A DNA stretch of 64,000 nucleotides from assembly GCA_022113835.1 (NCBI GenBank), contig JAILWY010000027.1:9984501-10048500 (forward strand), in the 5' to 3' direction. The stretch comes from Atopsyche davidsoni (taxonomy: Eukaryota; Arthropoda; Insecta; Trichoptera; Hydrobiosidae). The translations under genes were made by a program, and so were the position numbers. The notes below the pieces were generated by a model. That model did no database searches, had not been told where the DNA came from, and worked only from the letters and a program-made list of their open reading frames with translations. Positions 56,021-64,000 of the stretch are shown here, piece after piece. Every line of letters starts with the position of its first letter. The stretch's first letter is position 1.

Positions 56021-56860
56021 AGGCACCAATGGAAAGATTCATTTATCTGACCATTCCAATCAATTTGATCAATCCCTCACATGTATAGAGATGATTGAAT
56101 TGATTTTTTAGGTTCATGCAAGTAATAATAAAAAAATTGCCAAACTACAATTAGAGACATCCAAGTTCATATAATCTGAGAGTGTGGAGTCAACTCTCAC
56201 ACTATTCTGTCACAATAGGAGAAATCTTCTAGAGATAACTACAGCTGTCTTGTTTGATCTGTCGCTAGCATTTGCCTTATTGTATACAGTTTATATTTTT
56301 TACATAATCAAAAAGAGTTGAAATGCTCATTGCTCTACCCGAATTCGTTCAAGCCTTACTTTCCCTTTCCTTCCAATATTTTCTATGCCTGTCAGATTTA
56401 TCTGATCACATAAATTCCAACGAATTATGTGTCCAATCACTTTTTTAAACTGCCACAGAAAAAGACCAAAGGCACACATTATAGTCTATCGCTCAATGAT
56501 TCATGATTATGTGTTGAGTAAAAAATATTATTACTGGAAATAAAAAATAAAATATTATCGTTTACATTTTTTTTTATTTTTTCAAAATATTTTAATTATT
56601 ATCTGACATAATAAAACAATGAATATCAGACAGAATTGAAAGTAGAGGTGTTTATACAACACAGGTGCTGTGATATTTTTGTGACGATGAAGGTTGTATA
56701 CGTTTATATGTGAAAATTCTCACTTAGTCATTAACTTGAGACCCGTTATGACATTCAAAATGTTTGAATTATGACATGATATTTTTACTGTTTGTTTTTA
56801 AAGGGGTGTGTTTTCATTAACAAAAAATTACTTTGTTGTAACAATTACTTTCGTTTTCAG
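56021..56860. other. Interval without recognised features
   Basis: Moderately mixed composition at 56160-56480, then AT-rich with AATAAA at 56539-56544. No repeat or exon fossil was identified. Confidence 0.4.
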
Positions 56861-57051
56861 TTGAGTTCATAACGTCAAATAGAGGGAATTGTCAAATAAT
56901 GATGAACGGTTACAAGTTCAGTGTCCAGAGAACGACCACATCAGGGAAAATTCGTTGGCAGTGCTCTTCTCATAAGGCCAAGAACTGCCAAGCGGCCTTG
57001 TACACCTTCGGATATGAGTTGCTGTCACAGCTAGGATCGCATACTCACTAA
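56861..57051 (+). CDS. mod(mdg4): Alternative FLYWCH exon E58
   Basis: The acceptor is tcgttttcag. V-E-F-I-T-S-N-R-G, NCQIMMNGYKFSVQRTTTSGK, RWQCSSHKAKNCQAALYT, GSHTH-TAA. S-N-R-G-N and KNC are shared with E60. Gly-Tyr in TFGYELLS is unusual where D-D/E-D is common. Downstream is the longest exon-free gap of the array. Confidence 0.91.
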
Positions 57052-57635
57052 AGGCTAGGAGCATCCCCATACTGCCAGAGGTATATTAAAACAGCAGTTA
57101 TAGTAATTCTGGGTATAATCTATTGGTTGTAAAAATAATAATCAAGTCTATGTTGAATATTATTTAATTATATTTATAATACCCAGCCAGTCTCTGATAG
57201 TTTATTATTTTATGCAAGGTACTTTTCAAGTCTACTATTCGATTGCCTCACCGCTGTGAGATGGAAATTGGATGACTTCCAGAAATTTAATTATTCATAC
57301 ACCAATATTCATTGTTTTGTTTTCTTTTTTGAGACATTCATTGATTATTCGATATCAGTTTTCGAGGATGTATTATTTTTGGGTAACTTTTGTCTTTTGT
57401 GGTATCAGACTTTTTCTCTTCGATTCCAATTTTCTACATTTAAAACACTTGTTTAATAATCTAATATTTTTCTAATTAATTAATTTTTTCATTTATTCCA
57501 AGTATAGTAATTGCTGTTTAAAAATAATCAATAAATAGATTTTTCCCACTATTATCTAACAATATAAATATTGTCATCATTAGTGACATGAAATATGTGT
57601 TTATAATACAATAATTTGTATTTTTTATTTTTTAG

Positions 57636-57695
57636 TTGTTTACGCCACACCAAAGCGAGAAAATCTTTAAAATTATTAATAATCATTTAAAGAAT
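57636..57695 (+). pseudogene. FLYWCH exon fossil (5' end only)
   Basis: A good acceptor (ttattttttag) is followed by V-V-Y-A-T-P-K-R-E-N-L, in the normal phase, then a stop. 'aaaattattaataatcattt' may be the remnant of K-I-N-N-Y. No Cys/His part survives. It lies in the otherwise empty 57.05-59.65-kb gap. Confidence 0.6.
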
Positions 57696-57976
57696 TTTTT
57701 ATTCTCTTTAAAAAGTTTTATTCTTAAAACAATTTTAGAATTATCTGGGCTGTATGGCTACAGATCGACATGGTGCTTTATTTATATTTTTTTATTAGGT
57801 TTATATATTTGCTACTAAATGTATCAATTATTATGTCTCTTTTAGTAATCAATCTTTAATTGTGGTTTTATACAATAAGTATTACTTATAATAAGTAATG
57901 TTTGTTCAGCAATAATAGCATTACACCACCCCCTGAAACAGTGTGTTGTTTTTATGCTAAGGACACCAATGGCTTA

Positions 57977-58547
57977 TCTATATATATAAAACACAAAAGA
58001 TGTTTCTATGTCCGTCATAGGCTATGAAACCATCCAACCGATATGCCCCAAACCAGTTTCATTTGAAAGATAATAATACTAATAATCTTTGAGACTATTA
58101 AAACAATGCATTAAATACATTCGGTCAATTAATTATGTCAATTTCGACATTTTCCATACAAAAATTTTCAACATCTGTAAAGTCGAGATCATTCCTCGCA
58201 AAGAATTTGAAAAAAGAACATTGTGAAGATCACGCATAGAACGGGCTTTCAAAACAATATAACTGATCTGTCATTCACAACAGAGAGTTTTATCATTTGA
58301 GGTTAATCAAAAAATGGCACCGAAAAGAGCTGTAATTGGAAGAAATACAGCAGCCGAAACTGCCGGACAACACGAAGTCATTTGGAGTTAAAAAGGTTGA
58401 AAGAGCGACAGTCAAGAGCTGTGGAAACACTAGAACAACATGAAGCACATCTAGAACAAGCTCTAATCAGAGCTACTACAGCAAGAGCTGCTGAAACTCC
58501 CCAACAGCATGGTAACAGCGTAGTAGCACACGTCGGGTATCCGCTAG
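57977..58547 (+). mobile_element. Short Helitron
   Basis: Begins TC (tctatatatataaa) right after an A and ends CTAG (gggtatccgctag) right before a T, the Helitron A/T insertion pattern. A small CGG-GTAT-CCG hairpin lies just upstream of the 3' end. Inside, from 58314, M-A-P-K-R-A-V-I-G-R and, in another frame, ETLEQHEAHLEQA resemble the N-terminal repeat region of insect Helitron proteins. Stops and frameshifts show it is non-autonomous. Confidence 0.78.
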
Positions 58548-59646
58548 TATAATATAAATATATATATATAAATCATATAATGGTGATGGTGGTCTACACT
58601 TCAAAAGTATGTTATGATTGTACTTTATTTATTATTTATTGGTATTGGCATTAATTAAAATTTGAATATATTTTTATTATCAACAACTCCATGAAATTCC
58701 GCACAATATACTAACTGTACATGTATACTTTGTTTTATTATTTTATGTAAATAAATTATTTAATAAATATTTAGATTTTGTACGTGTTCACATTATTCCA
58801 TTGTTGTTGTTTGATTAAATCCCTTATTGATGCATTCAATAAGGGTTCATCATAAAGGATTTATATCCTTTGTGAATGTCTTGTACGAGATATATTCTTG
58901 AACTTTGGGAAGTGCTGGTGAGAACAATCTACTTTTACCTTCACTCATATCCCTGTATTAAGTTCGCCATAATTTTTTTTATGAGGCCATTCGAGCTGTA
59001 GAGAATCTACTGTCTTTACTCTCATACAGATACACTGAGAATAAGTTTAGTACTTTAGAATTATAAGGATGTAATAGGTTTAATATTTTTGACAATAATA
59101 AGTGGTCTTGAACGGCTGACACTTCGGAAAAATTCAACAAAAGATTCTGGCATCTTTATTATCCCAACCAATTGGCTGTTTTGGTCTCCATTCTTTCCCA
59201 AGCAGGAAACAAACTCAGATAATCTTAACGAGGAATCTATAATAATGTTTTATTGTATTTAGTTTCTGTCATTTAGAATGATCAAAGGTTTTTTTCTTTT
59301 CAATGCTTACGGACTAAAAAAAGAAACAGCTGTTTATCTTTATTCCTTGATCTAAAAAAGCTTGTGGTCGCAATGAAAGAGGCAGTTAGGAGCAATCTTA
59401 AACATGAATCCTATTAGGAATTTTAATATAATTTTAAAAAACTCAGGGTTCCTTTCCTGCTGCCACGCACGGCTAGCATTACCATAAGACTGTACAATTG
59501 AAAAAATGTTTGAAACCTTCAAGTTGATGCTGAAATTCAGAGAAAGACTGATCAAAGTAGTTGAGTTGCTAAAAAAAATACAATAACATCTTTAGAATTT
59601 TAGAATATTGTCTTTAACTTTGATTGAGTTATTCATTCTTTTTCAG
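58548..59646. other. Interval without recognised features
   Basis: About 1.1 kb between the Helitron and E59, of mixed composition after 58800. No exon fossil or repeat family was identified. Confidence 0.4.
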
Positions 59647-59831
59647 CTGAATACTTCACATCGATTAATGGAAAGCCTAAAATAAGGATGAATGGCTATA
59701 CATACAGATTTCACGAAGTTTACCAATCCGGGAAAACACGATGGAAATGCTCCAGGGTCAGAGGCTGTCGCGCAGCTCTGCACACCATTGGTGATGCCCT
59801 GGTGGCGCAGGTGGGGAATCATACCCATTGA
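59647..59831 (+). CDS. mod(mdg4): Alternative FLYWCH exon E59
   Basis: The acceptor is tctttttcag and the split residue is Ala (G|CT). A-E-Y-F-T-S-I-N-G, KPKIRMNGYTYRFHEVYQSGK, RWKCSRVRGCRAALHT, GNHTH-TGA. The ligand loop is short (C-x5-C), two residues less than usual and with STH missing. Codons are G/C-richer than neighbours, recalling E15. AATAAA at 60154-60159. Confidence 0.89.
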
Positions 59832-60384
59832 AGAAGTGATTCAACTCATGATTATTATTATACACTTTTATTAAACCTGTATTTTTCACTGTACAGGTTT
59901 ATTGTGCATACAATATTAATGTAATCGATTCATGCATGTAATAGCAGCACTGTAGTTCAATTGGAAAAGTGCACCAGCTCTCAATAGCCATGAAAGTTCT
60001 GATTCAAGTCACATTGTTTGATTAGGTAATTTTTTTTACATTGTGTAAATAATAGTTTTTCATTATTCAATTGATTAAATTGCATGCTTATATTTTGAAT
60101 TCGCTGAATGTCGCTGATACTTATATGATTTATAGAATATGTAAATGACCAATAATAAAATAAACTTTTTCTTTAAGTAAATGCTATGTTTTTTTAATCC
60201 TTTTACGATGTAATAAATTCTACAAATAAAAATAATTAAATCATATAAAAGTAGTCTAGTAAATTTAAGTACTAGGTGACATCTTGATATGATGCTTTGG
60301 CTTAAACAACACGAAGAACATTAAATTTGTGTTTGCTTAGTTTCATTTGTATGTAACGTTGTCGTATTATTTTATTTATTTCAG
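59832..60384. other. Interval with tRNA-like sequence
   Basis: 59945-60015 ('cactgtagttcaattggaaa' and 'gattcaagtcacatt') resembles degenerate A and B boxes of a tRNA-derived repeat. No functional clover-leaf. The E59 poly(A) signal is at 60154-60159. Confidence 0.35.
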
Positions 60385-60575
60385 TTGAGTTTACCACATC
60401 GAACAGGGGAAATCGTCAAATTCAGATGAACAACTACCGGTATAGTTTTCATCGAACTTCGAAATCTGGAAAAGTACGCTGGCAGTGCTCCACCAACAGG
60501 ACCAAGAACTGCAGAGCTGCTCTGTTTACCGTTGGGAACGTGTTAGTTGCTCAGTTCGGTTTCCATTCTCACTGA
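60385..60575 (+). CDS. mod(mdg4): Alternative FLYWCH exon E60
   Basis: The acceptor is ttatttcag. V-E-F-T-T-S-N-R-G, NRQIQMNNYRYSFHRTSKSGK, RWQCSTNRTKNCRAALFT, GFHSH-TGA. STN instead of STH and KNC instead of KGC. Shares S-N-R-G-N and KNC with E58. No close AATAAA. Confidence 0.91.
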
Positions 60576-61208
60576 AAAGATAAAACTATGAAGATTACCC
60601 AGGAATGTAGCAGACCGCAAGTGGACATTGTGAATTAAAAAAACTTCTTAATATCAGATATTTAAAAGGTTTGTGCTTCAGTTAAATATTTAAAGTGTAA
60701 CTGATCTCTCGCCAATAGTGCTCCTGTCGACATTACGAGTGGCAAGCTTTAGGAACTGCCTGGAATTCTGATGTTCCGATTTTTCATTGCGCCCTTCGAT
60801 ATTTGGAAACAAATACAAGAGGGAAGATAGGCTACAGTCCAAGTATATATTCATATTGCATGTATGTCAATATTCATTTTTACTCTACTCATTATTTATT
60901 TTGTATTTCTGATAACTAGATTTTTAATATTTTTTAAATACTGTTTTACTATTTTTTGTACCTTTACTTATATGGATATAATAGGATTGAATTGCACTTT
61001 TTAGTTTTTAGGAAAAAAAAGCAGTTGTATTATTATTATTTATTGGAATATGTTTTACGTAGATGTTGGATTATGGATCATAATTGTATACATGCTTGAA
61101 AAAAATTATATTTATTATTATTTACTTAAACAATATTCAAACCGTAGTTTTGTGTTAAATCACATTTAACTGAAGCATGATCTAACAGTTTTGTATTTTA
61201 TATTTTAG
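60576..61208. other. Interval without recognised features
   Basis: A less AT-rich patch at 60700-60835 ('gtcgacattacgagtggcaa') is unassigned. The rest is A/T-rich. Confidence 0.4.
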
Positions 61209-61399
61209 TTATGTATATTACATCAAGGCAAGGAAATCGTCAAATACAAATTAACAATTATATATATAGTATTCAAAGAACTTCCAAATCAGGAAAAGTA
61301 CGTTGGCAGTGTTGCACTCATATTAACAAGGGTTGCCACGCGGCCCTGCATACATATGAGGACACAATACTCTCACAGATTGGCTACCACAATCATTAA
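61209..61399 (+). CDS. mod(mdg4): Alternative FLYWCH exon E61
   Basis: The acceptor is tatattttag. V-M-Y-I-T-S-R-Q-G, NRQIQINNYIYSIQRTSKSGK, RWQCCTHINKGCHAALHT, GYHNH-TAA. Very near the 3'-block consensus. Cys follows the first ligand (QCC), as in E63. The 670 nt to E62 are AT-rich. Confidence 0.92.
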
Positions 61400-62067
61400 A
61401 TTAATTAACTTTAATTATTTGTGTGTTTTATGTTTCATTTAAATTAAAAATGGGTAAAATTTAATATTGATTATAATCAATATTCATTGATTCAAGATGA
61501 ATTTTTATTAATTTATTTACGGAAATAACGTGATTATGCTCAAATAAGTTTAAATTGATGAAGTATTTATAATTTGAATTGATTAGAATAAGGTTGATTT
61601 TTTTTTTGTATACTGAGAAATACTTGATTAAAATGTATCAAAACAATATTGTTTTTCTTTTATGAAACGTCAGAAAGATCAAAAATATAAAACGTAATCC
61701 CACATGCTAGATTTGAGTTAATCGGTTTTTTTTGAGAGCCTCATGGTTGACACTAGCAAAATAAGTTTCTTACCCCTTGTTTGTGATAAAATAAAACTCA
61801 ATTATAATCAACTTATAATCAATGTATGACTGATGATTATTATTTATCTTTTATTTGATGTAAATGTAATAAAAGGCACAGTTGTATGTTATCTATCAGT
61901 TGTAAACTATCTATATTCACCTCATTTTTGTATAAAAGATTCTTGGTGATTTTGTCAATATTTTGTGGCTAAAAATACCATTAAAGCATTTAAGGAAGGA
62001 ATGACATTTTTGTGTTATTTATTTAATATTTGTGAATCAAGCTATATTCCATTTGTTTTTATTTCAG

Positions 62068-62258
62068 TTCAGTACATCACGTCAAGGCTTGGAAAATGTC
62101 AAGTAAAGATGAACGGTTACACTTATAGTATTCAGTCAACTATGAAAAATGGTAAAGTTCGCTGGCAGTGCTCTACGCACAACAACAAGGGCTGCAACGC
62201 GGCCCTTCATACATACCTGGATACAGTAATATCGCAGATCGGGTCCCACAATCATTAA
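62068..62258 (+). CDS. mod(mdg4): Alternative FLYWCH exon E62
   Basis: The acceptor is tttatttcag. V-Q-Y-I-T-S-R-L-G, KCQVKMNGYTYSIQSTMKNGK, RWQCSTHNNKGCNAALHT, GSHNH-TAA. It keeps the middle-block NGK linker with 3'-block strands. AATAAA is at 62319-62324. The 545 nt to E63 show nothing notable. Confidence 0.92.
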
Positions 62259-62804
62259 ATCACCAAGTAAAAAATAGATTCTATTGACAAATATCTAACA
62301 AAGAAAATTCACAAACACAATAAAAACTACTTAGAGTAGAAAATTATATTTAAAATAAATTTGTTACTAAATATTAATAATTAAAAATTTATTACAATAT
62401 TTGACCAATTAAAACATAATAAAGGTAAAAACATAAGTTCTTTTAATACATAAAATGAAATTTGCATTTGAGAATTATGGTTTAAATTTTTTTTATTTTC
62501 AACATGCTTTTTTTAAATATTTATTTTTATTGAATCTTTATTTTTTTCCCCCTAGAAATGTGCAATGTTTGCTCCAAAAATGACAATATTTTTATATTTT
62601 AAATAAATTAATGAATAACGGCATAAGTAAATTGTTTTTATTATTTCTAATATAAATCTGTCAGACAAATACCCAATTGCAGTTAACATACCGAATGGAA
62701 GTCTGGATGGCCACAATAAGGTTGTATTTTCTGAGATCTTCTGGTTTTTTGAGTCTCCTACATTATTTGTGATCTAATTATCTCTTGTTTATTCTCAATT
62801 TCAG

Positions 62805-63025
62805 TTCAGTACATCATGTCAACACAAGGAACTATTCGATTGATCCTGAACGGTTACATGTTCAGTATTCAGAGAACTTCCATGTCCGGTAAAATACGCT
62901 GGCAGTGCTGCAAACATAACAAAGGCTGCCACGCGGCCTTGCACACTGTGGGAGAAACATTAGTCTCGCAGTTCGGCATCCACAATCACGGAAGTCTTGA
63001 ACACATTAAACCTACCTGCATCTAA
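62805..63025 (+). CDS. mod(mdg4): Alternative FLYWCH exon E63 with long tail
   Basis: The acceptor is tcaatttcag. V-Q-Y-I-M-S-T-Q-G, TIRLILNGYMFSIQRTSMSGK, RWQCCKHNKGCHAALHT, GIHNH. Eleven residues (GSLEHIKPTCI) follow before TAA. Ligand spacing is C-x6-C. AATAAA occurs at 63514-63519. Confidence 0.89.
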
Positions 63026-63835
63026 AGGAAAATTTTACAAATTAATGGAGATGTATTACTTTCATTCTGAATTAAATTGGTAGATGCATTTTAAAGAAAA
63101 AATACAAATTTAATTTTATTGAACTATTCCATGTAAGAATATATAGACCCAAAGAATGTTGTCATCAATTCTGTGCGTTTTTTTAATGGTGGTCTGCGTT
63201 GAAGTCATGTAATATATAAAAGAATGGCTAATAATTTGGGTTGATTTTGTTATTAAAGGCAAAATACTATTTCAGCTTTTAAATTATATGAATTCAAGCA
63301 GATTACTTTAATATATAAATTAGATTGTGGAAAAATATATTTCGACTTAATTTGTAAAAAAATTATATGCATATATAATCAGTATTATTCATATATTTTT
63401 TCAATACATATTGGGTCAAACCGTGTAATAATATAATAAAACAAAATGATTTGCCTTCTTTTATGCTGAACATCATAGTCATAGAACATCTCCTTGCTGA
63501 ACATCATATTGTCAATAAAATAAATTGTTGTGATTGAATTTGAAATGTGATATTTTCAATCAAATAAAAAAAATGCAAAACCAATAAAATGTTTTATTTA
63601 TGAAAAATATCGTTAGCAAAATTAAACAGACTTCTTTAAGACGGCAAGTAATAAGTTTCGATATGATTTTATTCTTATAAGTTACAATATGATTTGATGT
63701 GTACCACCATTACAAGTCTATGAATTCTTTTATGGATATAATTTATTTTCACCATTGTAAAGACAAAATAGGGATGACAAACATATTACTCATTGATGTA
63801 TGTTCTAATGGTTCATATTCGCTTTTTTATTTTAG
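63026..63835. other. AT-rich interval, 3' UTR of E63 then intron
   Basis: Contains a poly(A) signal at 63514-63519 and a local short repeat ('gctgaacatca' at about 63464 and 63496). No exon fossil or transposon was recognised. Confidence 0.45.
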
Positions 63836-64000
63836 CCGAGTACAGCATGTCCAAAAAAGGAAAACGCCTACTGAAGATGAACGGATATTTATACCGCATT
63901 CAAAGATCTAGCCGGTCTGGTAAAGTTCGCTGGTGGTGTGCCACCCACACCTACAAGGGTTGCAATGCGGCTTTGTATACTGTTGGGGACATCGTAGTCA
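63836..64000 (+). CDS. mod(mdg4): Alternative FLYWCH exon E64, cut by window edge
   Basis: The acceptor is ttttattttag and the split residue is Ala (G|CC). A-E-Y-S-M-S-K-K-G, KRLLKMNGYLYRIQRSSRSGK, RWWCATHTYKGCNAALYT, GDIVV, then the window ends. Trp-Trp before the first Cys is unique here, and CATHTY is shared with E9. The H-x-H end should lie just outside, so the array continues rightwards. Confidence 0.88.

Larger units (their letters stand above)
208..64000 (+). other. mod(mdg4): mod(mdg4)-type array of alternative FLYWCH terminal exons
   Basis: Seen: 64 exon-like units, all on this strand, typically 191 nt. Each runs from a pyrimidine-AG acceptor to its own stop. A standard 63-residue unit has the split residue 1 (Val), a basic-Gly pair at 8-9, an aromatic pair at 18/20, Trp33, Cys35, Cys43, His61 and His63. 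This is the FLYWCH zinc-finger pattern. Every open unit enters in the same phase, and none has its own start or donor, so they are mutually exclusive last exons. Known: in insects this layout belongs to mod(mdg4), a nuclear BTB chromatin/insulator protein with isoform-specific FLYWCH ends. Inferred: the shared BTB exons lie left of the window. The gene name rests on architecture, so it is less sure than the domain call. Confidence 0.8.

Noticed and set aside
59692..59874. Alternative-frame ORF over E59
   Set aside because: A shadow of E59 in another frame; the FLYWCH frame explains the conservation.

Overview
The window is AT-rich eukaryotic DNA with introns, almost certainly from an insect. 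A moth or butterfly is my best guess, because of the piggyBac-, hAT- and Helitron-type debris and the tRNA-derived repeats, but the order cannot be proved from the sequence. It holds essentially one thing: a long one-strand array of small exons, each encoding one FLYWCH zinc finger (C-x7-C-x17-H-x-H, with an invariant Trp two residues before the first Cys). I count 64 exon units, numbered E1 to E64 here. 54 are complete and open, one (E64) is cut by the right edge, and nine are broken or degraded. Several older exon fossils lie between them.

All units are on the + strand. Each open unit has a 3' splice acceptor (pyrimidine tract plus AG), enters the exon in the same phase (two bases completing a split codon), and ends in its own stop codon at or just after the final H-x-H. 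Many are followed by AATAAA. No unit has a start codon or a 5' donor of its own. They are therefore alternative 3'-terminal exons of a single gene, joined one at a time to shared upstream exons. This is the architecture of the insect chromatin/insulator gene mod(mdg4), whose common N-terminal part carries a BTB domain and whose isoforms differ in a C-terminal FLYWCH finger. The common exons are not in the window and should lie to the left.

Layout: E1-E6 (0.2-5.5 kb) share an 'LI-V-DYTF' flavour and include a decaying local triplication (E4-E6). E7-E19 (6.5-21 kb) are more diverse and more widely spaced. E20-E48 (22.8-47.7 kb) form a dense block of close relatives of the type 'GNTLIKMNNYTYS ... 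NGK.RWYCSTHNSKGCKA'. E49-E64 (48.7-64 kb) are mostly a second type, 'GNRQI..NGY..S..RTSKSGK.RWQC'.

Between exons lie transposon remains. A deleted piggyBac-like element is bounded by TTAA and interrupted by a giant foldback element (13.5-16.1 kb). A second, compact foldback palindrome lies at 24.4 kb, with many single-arm relatives elsewhere. There is a hAT-type MITE with an 8-bp target duplication (34.5-35.0 kb), a short Helitron (58.0-58.5 kb), tRNA-derived SINE pieces, AT microsatellites and a 20-bp tandem repeat (18.7-18.9 kb). I found no rRNA, no credible functional tRNA, no CRISPR and no second protein gene apart from transposon fragments.
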